Origin: Phycicoccus sp. CSK15P-2
GTDB lineage: Bacteria; Actinomycetota; Actinomycetes; Actinomycetales; Dermatophilaceae
Direction of reading: 5' to 3'
NCBI RefSeq assembly: GCF_016888005.1
Contig: NZ_JAFDVE010000009.1
Location: 62,001-126,000 of the forward strand
Length of the DNA: 64,000 nt
Positions 19,305 to 26,401 of the stretch are shown piece by piece. Made by a program: the position numbers and the translations under genes. Numbering within the stretch: the first letter of the stretch is position 1; every line of letters starts with the position of its first letter. A model generated the notes under the pieces. That model did no database searches. It was not told the DNA's origin and saw nothing but the letters and a program-made list of their open reading frames with translations.

Positions 19305-20753
19305 ATGCCGCACCCCATCGTCGTGCTCCGGCCCACCGACGTGGACACGCCCCGCGACGTCGAGGCGGCCCTGCTCGCCCGGTTCGCCTCGGTCCGTGCC
19401 GAGCTCGGCATCGACGGCCCCTACCCTGCGGACGCGCTCGCCGAGGCCGAACGGGTGCTGGCCGACGGCCCGGACCTCCCGGATCGGGACGGTACCGACG
19501 TCCCGTACGTCACGCTCGACCCGCCCGGCTCGATGGACCTCGACCAGGCACTGCACATCGAACGCTCCGGCGACGGCTATCGGGTCCGCTACGCCATCGC
19601 CGACGTGCCTGCCTTCGTCCGGCTGGGTGGGGCGCTGGACCACGCGACCCGCGAGCGCGGCCAGACCGTGTACTGCCCGGACACCCGGGTGCCGCTGCAC
19701 CCGCCCGTGCTGTCGGAGGACGCCGCGAGCCTGCTGCCCGGCCGGGTCCGGCCGGCGTTCGTCTGGGACCTCCGGCTCGACGCCGAGGGCGTGCTGGGGA
19801 CGGCCGAGGTCCACCGGGCCCTCGTGCGCAGCACGGCGCGGCTCGACTACGACGGCGTGCAGCGTGACGTCGACGCCGGCACGGCGGACGAGCAGATGCT
19901 GCTGCTCCGCAAGGTCGGCGAGCTCCGGATCGCCCGCGAGCGGGCCCGCGGCGGGGCCAGCCTGCCGATGCCCGAGCAGGAGGTCACCCCCCGTCCGGAG
20001 GGCGGGTTCACCCTCGAGTTCCGGCCACCCGTCGCGGCCGAGGAGTGGAACGCCCAGATCTCCCTGCTCACCGGTATGGCCGCGGCGCGGATGATGCTCG
20101 ACGCCCGGGTCGGAGTGCTGCGCACCATGCCGGCGCCCACCGACGAGGCGGTCGCCCGGTTCCGGCGCGCCGCACGGGGACTGGGCGTCGAGTGGCCCGA
20201 GGGCCAGCCGTACGGCGACCTCGTCCGCGGGCTCGACCGCACCGACCCCTGCCACCTCGCCCTCATCCACGAGGCCACCTCGCTGTTCCGCGGGGCGTCG
20301 TACACCGCGCTCGACGGCACCGTTCCGGAGCAGACGGAGCACGCGGCCGTCGCGGCACCCTACGCGCACGTCACCGCACCGCTCCGACGGCTCGTCGACC
20401 GCTTCGGCCTCGTCGTGTGCGAGGCGCTGTGCCGTGGCGCCGAGGTGCCGGCCGAGGTGCGGGCCGCGCTCCCGGAGGTCCCGGACCTCATGCGGAGCAC
20501 CGACCGCACGGCGCGCACCGCCGAGCGGGCCTGCGCGGACGCCACCGAGGCGGCCGTCCTCAGCAGCCGGACGGGGGACTCCCTCGACGCCGTCGTCGTC
20601 GACCACACCGAGAAGGGCATGGAGGTCCAGCTGGTCGACCTGCCGGTGCTCGCGAACGCGGTGGGCGACCGCGGGAAGCTCGGCGACACCGTCGCCGTCC
20701 GGGTCGAGACCGCCGACGTCGCGACGGGGACCGTCCTGCTCCGGCGCGGGTGA
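19305..20753 (+). CDS. RNB-domain 3'-5' exoribonuclease
   Basis: A 482-residue RNase II/R-type catalytic protein, shorter than full RNase R because it lacks N-terminal cold-shock domains. The metal-binding acidic cluster is in YVTLDPPGSMDLDQALHI (D72, D78, D80), followed by RYAIADVPAFV. The remaining RNB core includes HAAVAAPYAHVTAPLRRLVDR, and the C-terminus is a small OB/S1-like segment (VVVDHTEKGMEVQLVDL). TAGGTT (19292-19297) stands 7 nt before the ATG, suggesting a leaderless message. It lies immediately upstream of the RNase P RNA gene, with 16 bp between its stop codon and the predicted RNA 5' end. Confidence 0.9.
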   Translation: MPHPIVVLRPTDVDTPRDVEAALLARFASVRAELGIDGPYPADALAEAERVLADGPDLPDRDGTDVPYVTLDPPGSMDLDQALHIERSGDGYRVRYAIADVPAFVRLGGALDHATRERGQTVYCPDTRVPLHPPVLSEDAASLLPGRVRPAFVWDLRLDAEGVLGTAEVHRALVRSTARLDYDGVQRDVDAGTADEQMLLLRKVGELRIARERARGGASLPMPEQEVTPRPEGGFTLEFRPPVAAEEWNAQISLLTGMAAARMMLDARVGVLRTMPAPTDEAVARFRRAARGLGVEWPEGQPYGDLVRGLDRTDPCHLALIHEATSLFRGASYTALDGTVPEQTEHAAVAAPYAHVTAPLRRLVDRFGLVVCEALCRGAEVPAEVRAALPEVPDLMRSTDRTARTAERACADATEAAVLSSRTGDSLDAVVVDHTEKGMEVQLVDLPVLANAVGDRGKLGDTVAVRVETADVATGTVLLRRG

Positions 20754-20757
20754 CCCC

Positions 20758-20763
20758 TAGACT
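20758..20763 (+). promoter_or_regulatory. rnpB -10 element
   Basis: TAGACT overlaps the region just after the RNase stop codon and ends 6 nt before the predicted RNA 5' end at about 20770. The same hexamer, at the same 6-7 nt distance, precedes the start codons of hisD, hisC and map, and therefore supports the reading of those genes as leaderless. Confidence 0.65.
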
Positions 20764-20769
20764 GTCCCG

Positions 20770-21152
20770 CGGACGAGTCGGGCGGACGGTCGCGTCGGTG
20801 GGTCTCCCACCGCCGAGGAAGGTCCGGGCTCCGAAGGGCAGGATGGTGGCCAACAGCCACCCGGGGCGACCCGCGGGACAGTGCCACAGAGAACAGACCG
20901 CCCGCGCCGTGAGGTGCGGGTAAGGGTGAAACGGTGGTGTAAGAGACCACCAGCGGCCTGGGTGACCAGGCCGGCTCGGTAAACCCCATCCGGAGCAAGC
21001 CCAGACAGCGTGCGTTGGAGGGCTGCCCGCCCGAGCACGCGGGTAGGGTGCTGGAGGTGGTCGGCAACGGCCACCCGAGATGGATGACCGTCACCGCTCC
21101 GCTCCGGCGGCGCGGGACAGAACCCGGCCTACAGCCCGGCTCGTCCGCCATC
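20770..21152 (+). ncRNA. rnpB: RNase P RNA (class A)
   Basis: The catalytic RNA that removes 5' leaders from pre-tRNA. The ends are set by P1, where CGGACGAGTCGGG (20770-20782) pairs with CCCGGCTCGTCCG (21135-21147) with one G-T wobble. The universal P4 strands are visible: GAGGAAGGTCCGGGCTCC near 20816 and ACAGAACCCGGCCTACAG near 21117. The core AACCCCATCCGGAGCAAG and GGTAAGGGTGAAACGGTG-type segments are also present. The RNA is about 380 nt and appears complete. From 20858 onward (295 bp) it is duplicated at 22013-22307 with one mismatch (C20971 versus T22126). Confidence 0.95.
20858..21152 (+). repeat. 295-bp direct repeat, copy 1 (3' part of rnpB)
   Basis: Identical to 22013-22307 except for one C/T difference at 20971/22126. 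It begins inside the RNase P RNA at CACCCGGGGCGACC and ends 5 nt after the 3' strand of P1. Sequence on both outer sides is unrelated between the copies. Together the copies bracket hicAB, giving a repeat period of 1155 bp. Confidence 0.97.
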
Positions 21153-21181
21153 ACGCACGGGGTGAGTAGGCGAGTTCAAGG

Positions 21182-21219
21182 GATCGCTGCGACAACGGAC
21201 ACTGCCGCAGAGGCGATCT
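21182..21219 (+). terminator. Hairpin after rnpB copy 1
   Basis: GATCGC-TGCG pairs with CGCA-GAG-GCGATC, leaving a 3-nt bulge and a loop of about 15 nt. It follows the complete rnpB copy and lies before the hicA promoter, so it may end the rnpB transcript. It is clearly weaker than the hairpin after copy 2 and has no T-run. Confidence 0.35.
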
Positions 21220-21258
21220 GTCTATACCACTAGACTTGATCCGTCTAGTGGTATAGAC
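21220..21258 (+). promoter_or_regulatory. hicA promoter with 16-bp perfect palindrome (probable HicB operator)
   Basis: GTCTATACCACTAGAC (21220-21235) and its exact complement GTCTAGTGGTATAGAC (21243-21258) are separated by 7 bp. The right arm contains TATAGA (21252-21257), a good -10 sequence lying 9 nt before the GTG of hicA. HicB-type antitoxins repress their own operons by binding dyads over the promoter, so this is the natural operator for the helix-turn-helix in the downstream HicB. The assignment is inferred from position and symmetry. Confidence 0.65.
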
Positions 21259-21266
21259 TTACCCTG

Positions 21267-21722
21267 GTGAAGAGGTCTCACCTGATGAAGCGTCTGAAGG
21301 CCATCGCCAAGACGAACGGTCAGGAGCTGATAACTGCCGAAGGCGGCGGCCACACCAAAGTGTGGATCGGCAACAAGCAGAACGTCGTCCCGCGACACAA
21401 CGAGATCAACGAGATCACTGCGAAGAAGATCATGCAAGTACTTCGAGAAGGACTGACGTCATGGATATCACCGCCATCCGCACCGGCGACTGGTGGGCGC
21501 TCGAGGCCGAGTACCAGGGGCAGCCGGTCTACTCGCAGGCGCGCCGGCTCGATCAGGCCGAGACAATGGTTCGGGACGCGTTCGCCATTCTCGAGGTCGA
21601 CCTCGGCGACGAGCCCGTGCGGGTCGTGCCGCAGCTGTCGGCGGACCTGGCCCGTGACGTCGCGGCCGCTCGTGACGCCTCAGCCGCCGCGGAGGCCGCG
21701 TTGCGTGAGGCATCCGCGTTGA
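21267..21722 (+). CDS. hicA: HicA-family toxin with run-on reading frame
   Basis: HicA toxins are small double-stranded-RNA-binding-fold ribonucleases that cut mRNA. Residues 1-62 look complete: VKRSHLMKRLKAIAKTNG, the glycine/histidine loop EGGGHTKVWIG with the catalytic-type His, then VVPRHNEINEITAKKIMQVL. The frame has no stop there. It continues for 87 more codons across hicB in another frame, ending at 21722 for a total of 151 residues, whereas HicA proteins are normally about 60. A TGA lies one base out of frame at 21454, so a single-base loss could explain it. Codon use is less GC-rich than neighbours. GTG 21267 matches the family N-terminus better than ATG 21285. Confidence 0.72.
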   Translation: MKRSHLMKRLKAIAKTNGQELITAEGGGHTKVWIGNKQNVVPRHNEINEITAKKIMQVLREGLTSWISPPSAPATGGRSRPSTRGSRSTRRRAGSIRPRQWFGTRSPFSRSTSATSPCGSCRSCRRTWPVTSRPLVTPQPPRRPRCVRHPR

Positions 21723-21922
21723 CTCGTTCTCTGGTGACGGGCATGCGTGACAACGGCTTCACGGTTCGGGACGTGGCCGCGGTGATGGACCTCTCACCAC
21801 AGCGGATCTCGCAGCTCGCGCGCACGCAGGTGAACCCGTCGGGTATCGCGGAGGCCGGCCGGACTGGCGGTGTCAACCGGACCGCGCCGAAGGGTTCGAG
21901 GCGTGCGAGGTCCCGAGCGTGA
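21461..21922 (+). CDS. hicB: HicB-family antitoxin with helix-turn-helix
   Basis: A 153-residue antitoxin partner. The N-terminal half (MDITAIRTGDWWALEAEY to about residue 60) is the partial RNase-H-like fold that blocks HicA, and residues 60-100 are helical. A helix-turn-helix (GFTVRDVAAVMDLSPQRISQLART, about 105-128) is likely to bind the palindrome at 21220-21258. GAGAAGGA, 9 nt upstream of the ATG, is the ribosome site and lies inside the hicA frame. The toxin-first order and this architecture fit HicAB modules. The gene lies wholly between the two rnpB repeats. Confidence 0.75.
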   Translation: MDITAIRTGDWWALEAEYQGQPVYSQARRLDQAETMVRDAFAILEVDLGDEPVRVVPQLSADLARDVAAARDASAAAEAALREASALTRSLVTGMRDNGFTVRDVAAVMDLSPQRISQLARTQVNPSGIAEAGRTGGVNRTAPKGSRRARSRA

Positions 21923-22012
21923 CGGATCGCCCCCCGCTCCGTATGCAGGGTCTCGGCTCTCGGCAGAGGTCGGGATCAGGCGGCCTGCGGCTTGACGTGA
22001 CTGTCGTGTCCG

Positions 22013-22307
22013 CACCCGGGGCGACCCGCGGGACAGTGCCACAGAGAACAGACCGCCCGCGCCGTGAGGTGCGGGTAAGGGTGAAACGGTGGTGTAAGAG
22101 ACCACCAGCGGCCTGGGTGACCAGGTCGGCTCGGTAAACCCCATCCGGAGCAAGCCCAGACAGCGTGCGTTGGAGGGCTGCCCGCCCGAGCACGCGGGTA
22201 GGGTGCTGGAGGTGGTCGGCAACGGCCACCCGAGATGGATGACCGTCACCGCTCCGCTCCGGCGGCGCGGGACAGAACCCGGCCTACAGCCCGGCTCGTC
22301 CGCCATC
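22013..22307 (+). repeat. 295-bp direct repeat, copy 2 (truncated rnpB)
   Basis: This copy lacks the first 88 nt of RNase P RNA: the 5' strands of P1, P2, P3 and P4 including the GAGGAAGGTCC core. It cannot be a functional RNase P RNA alone. It has one substitution relative to copy 1 (T22126). Immediately downstream is a strong hairpin like a native terminator. It may be the original 3' end displaced by insertion of the hicAB segment. Whether it is transcribed is unknown. Confidence 0.93.
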
Positions 22308-22353
22308 CGGCAGCGCAGCACCGATGCACTTTCAAGACGCGGAAGTGTCCAGA

Positions 22354-22377
22354 CCCCCGAAGCCACGTGGTCGGGGG
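22354..22377 (+). terminator. Strong hairpin after rnpB copy 2
   Basis: CCCCCGA (22354-22360) pairs with TCGGGGG (22371-22377) around an inner CCACGTGG palindrome. It lies 46 bp after the repeat and 22 bp before the next coding start. It looks like the intrinsic terminator originally serving rnpB. The complete rnpB copy has only a weaker hairpin downstream. Confidence 0.6.
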
Positions 22378-22399
22378 CCTCGTCACGAAAGGCACCACC

Positions 22400-23092
22400 A
22401 TGACCTCCGACTCCGACCTCGACCTCGGCGAGACCCGCGCCGACGTCATGGCCGCGACCCGCGAGCTCGACGGCTCCGCCGTCCGCGACCTCCTCCTCGA
22501 CGCCCTCCTCGTCCGGGGCGTCGACGCGACGGTGACCCAGGTCATCATGCCGGTGCTCAAGGAGGTCGGCGACGACTGGGAGGCCGGGCGGCTCGGCGTC
22601 GTCCACGAGCACTTCGTGTCCTCCGCGTTCCGCGGTGTGCTCGGCGAGCTGCGTCTGCCGGTGCAGGGCGGCCAGGCCCGGACCGTCGTCCTCGCCTGCC
22701 CGCCCCGCGAGCTGCACGACCTGCCCCTCGAGCTCTTCGGGGCCATGCTGCACGCGCGATGGTGGCGCGTCGTCAGCCTCGGCGCGAACTCGCCGATGGC
22801 CGCCACGGCCGAAGCGACGCGGTTCCTCGGTGCCGATGCCGTCGTGCTCGCCGGGGTCCGTCGCACCGCGTTCGAGGCCCGCCTGCCCTCGCTGGCCCGC
22901 CTCGCCCGCACCACGCCGGTCTTCATCGCCGGGCAGGGCGCACGCGCCCTCGCGGCCCCGCCTCCCGGAGTCACCGTCCTGCCCGACGACCTCGTCGAGG
23001 CGGCGATGGTCGTCGACGCCGTCCGGGGGCGCGGTACGGGCGGCGACGCCGACCTGGGGGACGAGGACGCGGCCGAGCCCGTCGTCGGCTGA
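22400..23092 (+). CDS. Stand-alone B12-binding (CarH-like) sensor domain protein
   Basis: A 230-residue cobalamin-binding protein. Residues 20-85 form the four-helix cap of B12-binding-2 domains and contain the Wx9EH motif (W60, E70, H71) that in the light-sensing regulator CarH shields the adenosyl group of adenosylcobalamin. A Rossmann B12 domain follows, with the likely axial ligand H106 in the ExH segment PPRELHDLPLEL, then SLGANSPM and ADAVVLAGVR. Unlike CarH/LitR proteins there is no N-terminal MerR DNA-binding domain, only about 20 residues before the cap. The ATG has GAAAGG upstream. Its partner or output is unknown. Confidence 0.8.
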   Translation: MTSDSDLDLGETRADVMAATRELDGSAVRDLLLDALLVRGVDATVTQVIMPVLKEVGDDWEAGRLGVVHEHFVSSAFRGVLGELRLPVQGGQARTVVLACPPRELHDLPLELFGAMLHARWWRVVSLGANSPMAATAEATRFLGADAVVLAGVRRTAFEARLPSLARLARTTPVFIAGQGARALAAPPPGVTVLPDDLVEAAMVVDAVRGRGTGGDADLGDEDAAEPVVG

Positions 23093-23122
23093 CCCGCCGG
23101 TCCGGTGCTCTAGCGTGGACGG

Positions 23123-23779
23123 ATGCGGATCACCCACCTCGGCCACGCCTGCCTCCTCGTCGAGATCGCCGACGCCCGGGTCCTCATCGACCCCGGGACC
23201 TTCGCCGACGACGACCTCGCCGCGGTCCGCGACCTCGACGCCGTCCTCGTGACCCACCAGCACCCCGACCACCTCGACCCCGACCGCGTGCCGGCGCTCG
23301 TCGCGGCCAACCCGCGAACGCAGGTTCTCTGCGACCCGGGCAGCCTGGACGTCCTGCGCGACCTCGGTGTCGACGCGCAGGCCCACGAGGGCCCCGGCAC
23401 CGTCGGCGCGGTCACCGTCACGCCGGTCGGCGAGACGCATGCCCTCATCCACGACGACATCCCCCGGATCCCGAACGTCGGGGTGCGTCTCGACGCGGCC
23501 GGTGAGCCCTCCTTCTTCCACCCCGGGGACGCCGTGGACGCCGACCCGGGGCAGGTGGACGTCCTCGCCTTCCCGCTCAGCGCCCCGTGGGCCCGCAGCC
23601 GGGAGATGACCGCCTTCCTCCGCCGGCTCGACCCGCCGCACGCGATCCCCGTGCACGACGGGCTGCTCCAGCCCAGGGGCCGGGAGGTCTACCTCAAGCA
23701 GGCCGGTGAACTGGGCGGGGAGCACACCCGGATCCGCGACCTCGCGGGCGTGGGGCCGGTCGAGTTCGCCACGGCGTAG
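23123..23779 (+). CDS. MBL-fold metal-dependent hydrolase
   Basis: A 218-residue metallo-beta-lactamase-fold protein of the UlaG-like/COG2220 group. It begins MRITHLGHACLLVEIADARVLIDPG and has the metal motif HQHPDH (H45, H47, D49, H50), a second ligand region GETHALI near residue 114, FFHPGDA, and a terminal VPVHDG-type histidine (IPVHDGLL near 177). The active site is therefore intact. TAGCGT (23111-23116) stands 6 nt before the ATG, suggesting a leaderless message. The substrate is unknown. It converges with ppgK with only 18 bp between the stop codons. Confidence 0.85.
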   Translation: MRITHLGHACLLVEIADARVLIDPGTFADDDLAAVRDLDAVLVTHQHPDHLDPDRVPALVAANPRTQVLCDPGSLDVLRDLGVDAQAHEGPGTVGAVTVTPVGETHALIHDDIPRIPNVGVRLDAAGEPSFFHPGDAVDADPGQVDVLAFPLSAPWARSREMTAFLRRLDPPHAIPVHDGLLQPRGREVYLKQAGELGGEHTRIRDLAGVGPVEFATA

Positions 23780-23797
23780 CCGGCACGGTCGGCGCGC

Positions 23798-24583
23798 TCA
23801 GTCCTCGGTGTGCCGGCCGCGGGCGTCCTGGGTCTTCGTGGCGAGCACCGCGGCGCCGATGATCCCGGCGCGGTTCTTCAGCTCGGCCGGGACGATCGGC
23901 GTGCGGATGTCGAGCAGCGGGAGGAACTCCTCGGAGTCCTTCGAGACCCCACCGCCCACGACGAAGAGATCCGGCCACAGGAGGTCCTCGAGCGCCCGGT
24001 AGTAGGGCTGCAGGCGAGTCGTGGCCCACTCCTCGTAGGAAAGCTCCTCGCGGGTCTTGACCGAGCTGGCGGCGCGCGTCTCGGCGTCGTGGCCGTCGAC
24101 GACGATGTGGCCGAGCTCGGAGTTGGGGACCAGCACGCCCTCGTTGAAGATCGCGGTGCCGATGCCGGTGCCGAGCGTCGTGACGACGACGAGCCCGTCG
24201 TGGCCCTTCGCCGCGCCGAAGTGCAGCTCGCCGACCCCCGCGGCGTCGGCGTCGTTGACCACCACGACGTCGTGGTGCAGGCGGTCCTCGAGCAGTGTCT
24301 CGATCTCACAGCCGATCCAGGACTTGTCGATGTTGGCGGCCGTCTTGACGACGCCGTGCTGGACGACACCGGGGATCGTGACCCCGATGGGGGAGGAGCC
24401 GCGGACCTCGTCGAAGTGGTCGACCACCTGCGCGATCACCTCGCACACGGCCTCCGGCGTCGAGACCTCGGGCGTCGGGATGCGCAGCCGCTTCGTCGCG
24501 AAGTCGCCGGCCTCGAGGTCGACCGGCGCTCCCTTGATGCCGCTGCCGCCGACGTCGATGCCCAGCGGGTAGGCCGTGCTCAT
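23798..24583 (-). CDS. ppgK: Polyphosphate glucokinase
   Basis: Phosphorylates glucose using inorganic polyphosphate or ATP, an actinobacterial speciality. The 261-residue ROK-family protein has the phosphate loop [16 protein letters not shown] at residue 8, the sugar-site segments [11 protein letters not shown] and [12 protein letters not shown], and a second phosphate motif [12 protein letters not shown]. The pattern GSGIKG with the downstream KGLVVV-type strand matches PPGKs rather than ordinary ROK glucokinases. The ATG overlaps the stop of the upstream methionine aminopeptidase gene (ATGA), so the two form an operon, a common actinobacterial pairing. Confidence 0.9.
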   Translation of the reverse strand: MSTAYPLGIDVGGSGIKGAPVDLEAGDFATKRLRIPTPEVSTPEAVCEVIAQVVDHFDEVRGSSPIGVTIPGVVQHGVVKTAANIDKSWIGCEIETLLEDRLHHDVVVVNDADAAGVGELHFGAAKGHDGLVVVTTLGTGIGTAIFNEGVLVPNSELGHIVVDGHDAETRAASSVKTREELSYEEWATTRLQPYYRALEDLLWPDLFVVGGGVSKDSEEFLPLLDIRTPIVPAELKNRAGIIGAAVLATKTQDARGRHTED

Positions 24584-25452
24584 GCGCTGCCGCCCACGGT
24601 GAGGATCTCCGGACCGTCCTCGGTGACGAGGATGGTGTTCTCGAACTGGGCCGACCGACGGCGGTCCTTGGTGACGACCGTCCAGCCGTCCTCCCACATC
24701 TGCCAGTCCGGGCTGCCGAGGTTGAGCATCGGCTCGACCGTGAACGTCATGCCGGCCTCGATGACGGTGTCGTACGCGGGAGCCGCGTCGTAGTGCGGGA
24801 TGATCAGGCCGCTGTGGAACGCCGTGCCGATCCCGTGCCCCGTGAAGTCCCGGACCACGCCGTAGCCGAAGCGCCGCGCGTAGGACTCGATGACCCGGCC
24901 GATGACGTTGACCGCGCGACCGGGACGGGCGGCACGGATGCCCCGCAGCATCGCCTCCCGGGTGCGCTCGACGAGCAGCCGGGACTCCTCGTCACCCTCG
25001 CCGGCGATGTAGGAGGCGCAGTTGTCGCCGTGCACGCCGTCGACGTACGCGGTGAGGTCGATCTTGACGATGTCTCCGTCCTCGATCGGACGGTCATCGG
25101 GGATGCCGTGGCAGATGACCTCGTTGACCGACGTGCACAGCGACTTGGGGAAACCCTTGTAGCCGAGTGTCGACGGGTAGGCGCGGTGGTCCATGAGGTA
25201 CTCGTGCCCGACCCGGTCGACCTCGTCGGTCGTGACGCCCGGGGCGATGACCGCGGCGGCGGCGGCCATCGCGTCGGCCGCGATGCGGCCGGCGACGCGC
25301 ATCTTCTCGATCGTCTCGGCGTCCTTGACCTCGGGGCCGGTGTAGGGCGACGGCTGCGGCCTGTCGACGTACTCCGGCCGCGCGATCTCGAGAGGGACGG
25401 TCCGGCGCGGTGCGACCGTGCCGGGGGAGACACTGGCGTAGGTCAACGGCAT
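24580..25452 (-). CDS. map: Methionine aminopeptidase, type I
   Basis: Removes the N-terminal methionine from new proteins. The 290-residue enzyme has the five metal ligands D132, D143, H206, E240 and E271, plus the substrate-binding H115 in CHGIPDD. A roughly 40-residue N-terminal extension ending SPYTGPEVK matches the linker form MetAP1c found in actinobacteria. On the minus strand TAGACT (25460-25465) lies 7 nt before the ATG, so the mRNA is probably leaderless. It is followed by ppgK with a 4-bp overlap. Confidence 0.95.
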   Translation of the reverse strand: MPLTYASVSPGTVAPRRTVPLEIARPEYVDRPQPSPYTGPEVKDAETIEKMRVAGRIAADAMAAAAAVIAPGVTTDEVDRVGHEYLMDHRAYPSTLGYKGFPKSLCTSVNEVICHGIPDDRPIEDGDIVKIDLTAYVDGVHGDNCASYIAGEGDEESRLLVERTREAMLRGIRAARPGRAVNVIGRVIESYARRFGYGVVRDFTGHGIGTAFHSGLIIPHYDAAPAYDTVIEAGMTFTVEPMLNLGSPDWQMWEDGWTVVTKDRRRSAQFENTILVTEDGPEILTVGGSA

Positions 25453-25497
25453 ACGGTGGAGTCTAGGCAGGTCCCCGGTCCGAAGGAGAGCCCCCCG

Positions 25498-25713
25498 ATG
25501 CCCTACTGGTACAACGTCGACACCGGCCAGGTCGAGACGGACGAGACCCGCAGCCAGGACGCGGACGTCCTCGGTCCGTACGAGACCGAGGAGGCCGCGA
25601 GCCGGGCCCTCACCACCGCGCGCGAGAAGACCGAGCGCTGGGACGCCGAGGAGCGCGAGTGGGACGAGCGCGGCACGTCCTCCGGAGGCGGCGACACCGG
25701 AGGGTCGTGGTGA
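25498..25713 (+). CDS. Small conserved acidic protein
   Basis: A 71-residue protein starting [20 protein letters not shown], then [35 protein letters not shown] and a Gly/Ser tail. AAGGAG precedes the ATG at 25498. Short proteins with this YWYN...GPYxTxxEA pattern occur in many actinobacteria. The middle resembles half of a SPOR-like repeat (an aromatic strand followed by a helix with A and E), but the domain is incomplete and no function is known. It is divergent from map. Confidence 0.72.
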   Translation: MPYWYNVDTGQVETDETRSQDADVLGPYETEEAASRALTTAREKTERWDAEEREWDERGTSSGGGDTGGSW

Positions 25714-25716
25714 GCC

Positions 25717-26391
25717 TCAGCCGTTGACGAGGCGGTGCACGGACACCGCGTAGCCGCTCGTCGCGGTGAAGGGGGCGCGGTCCCACGTCGAGTACCGGGT
25801 CAGGTAGGACAGGCCCGCCACGTGGGCCGCGCGGTCGTACTGCGCGGTCGAGACCGCGGCGCCGCCCTCGGGCAGCGAGCCGGCGAGGCCGAAGCCCGCG
25901 ACGAGGTACCCGCCCGGCGCCAGGTGCGCCGTGAGCCGGGCGAGCACCGGGTGCAGGGTGCCGTCGGCGAGGTAGGGCACGACGTTGCCGGCCATGACCA
26001 CGGCGTGGAACTCCTGCTCGTTGCGCAGGTCGAGGGTGGCGAGGTCGGCCACGGCGAAGCGGGTGTCGGGGTCCTCCGCGGCGAGGGCCACGAGGTCGGG
26101 GTCTGCGTCCACCCCGACCGCGGTGTGCCCCATCCGGGTCAGCTCGCTCGCGACCCGGCCGAACCCGCAGCCGGCGTCGAGGACACGCGAGGGCGGAGGC
26201 GCCAGCGCCGAGACGAAGCGGGCCTCGCCGTGCAGGTCCCGGCCCGCGGCCTCGAGGTCGAGGAAGCGCTGCCGGTAGGCCCGGGCGGCTTGCGACCCGC
26301 GCTGGAGACCCGCCCAGCGGGTGGTCGGGCCGGGCACGCTGGCGGGGCTGTCCGTGCTCCACATGTCCGTGGGACGCTCGGCGTCGGTCAT
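25717..26391 (-). CDS. Class I SAM-dependent methyltransferase
   Basis: A 224-residue Rossmann methyltransferase. Motif I is RVLDAGCGFGRVASEL, the acidic residue after strand 2 is in VGVDADPDLVAL, motif II/III is FAVADLATLDL, and HAVVMAGNVVPYL precedes the post-motif region LAPGGYLVAGFG. The substrate cannot be inferred. It lies downstream of panB on the same strand with a 10-bp gap, so the two may be co-transcribed. ATG 26391 is the first start consistent with family length. Confidence 0.82.
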   Translation of the reverse strand: MTDAERPTDMWSTDSPASVPGPTTRWAGLQRGSQAARAYRQRFLDLEAAGRDLHGEARFVSALAPPPSRVLDAGCGFGRVASELTRMGHTAVGVDADPDLVALAAEDPDTRFAVADLATLDLRNEQEFHAVVMAGNVVPYLADGTLHPVLARLTAHLAPGGYLVAGFGLAGSLPEGGAAVSTAQYDRAAHVAGLSYLTRYSTWDRAPFTATSGYAVSVHRLVNG

Positions 26392-26401
26392 CCGGTTCCC
26401 G

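Noticed and set aside
22013-22307. A second functional RNase P RNA.
   Set aside because: It lacks the 5' strands of P1-P4, including the conserved core, so it cannot fold into a catalytic RNA.
20770-22380. An insertion sequence or transposon in rnpB.
   Set aside because: No transposase or integrase, no terminal inverted repeats at the unit ends, and no short target duplication. The only repeats are the 295-bp rnpB copies.
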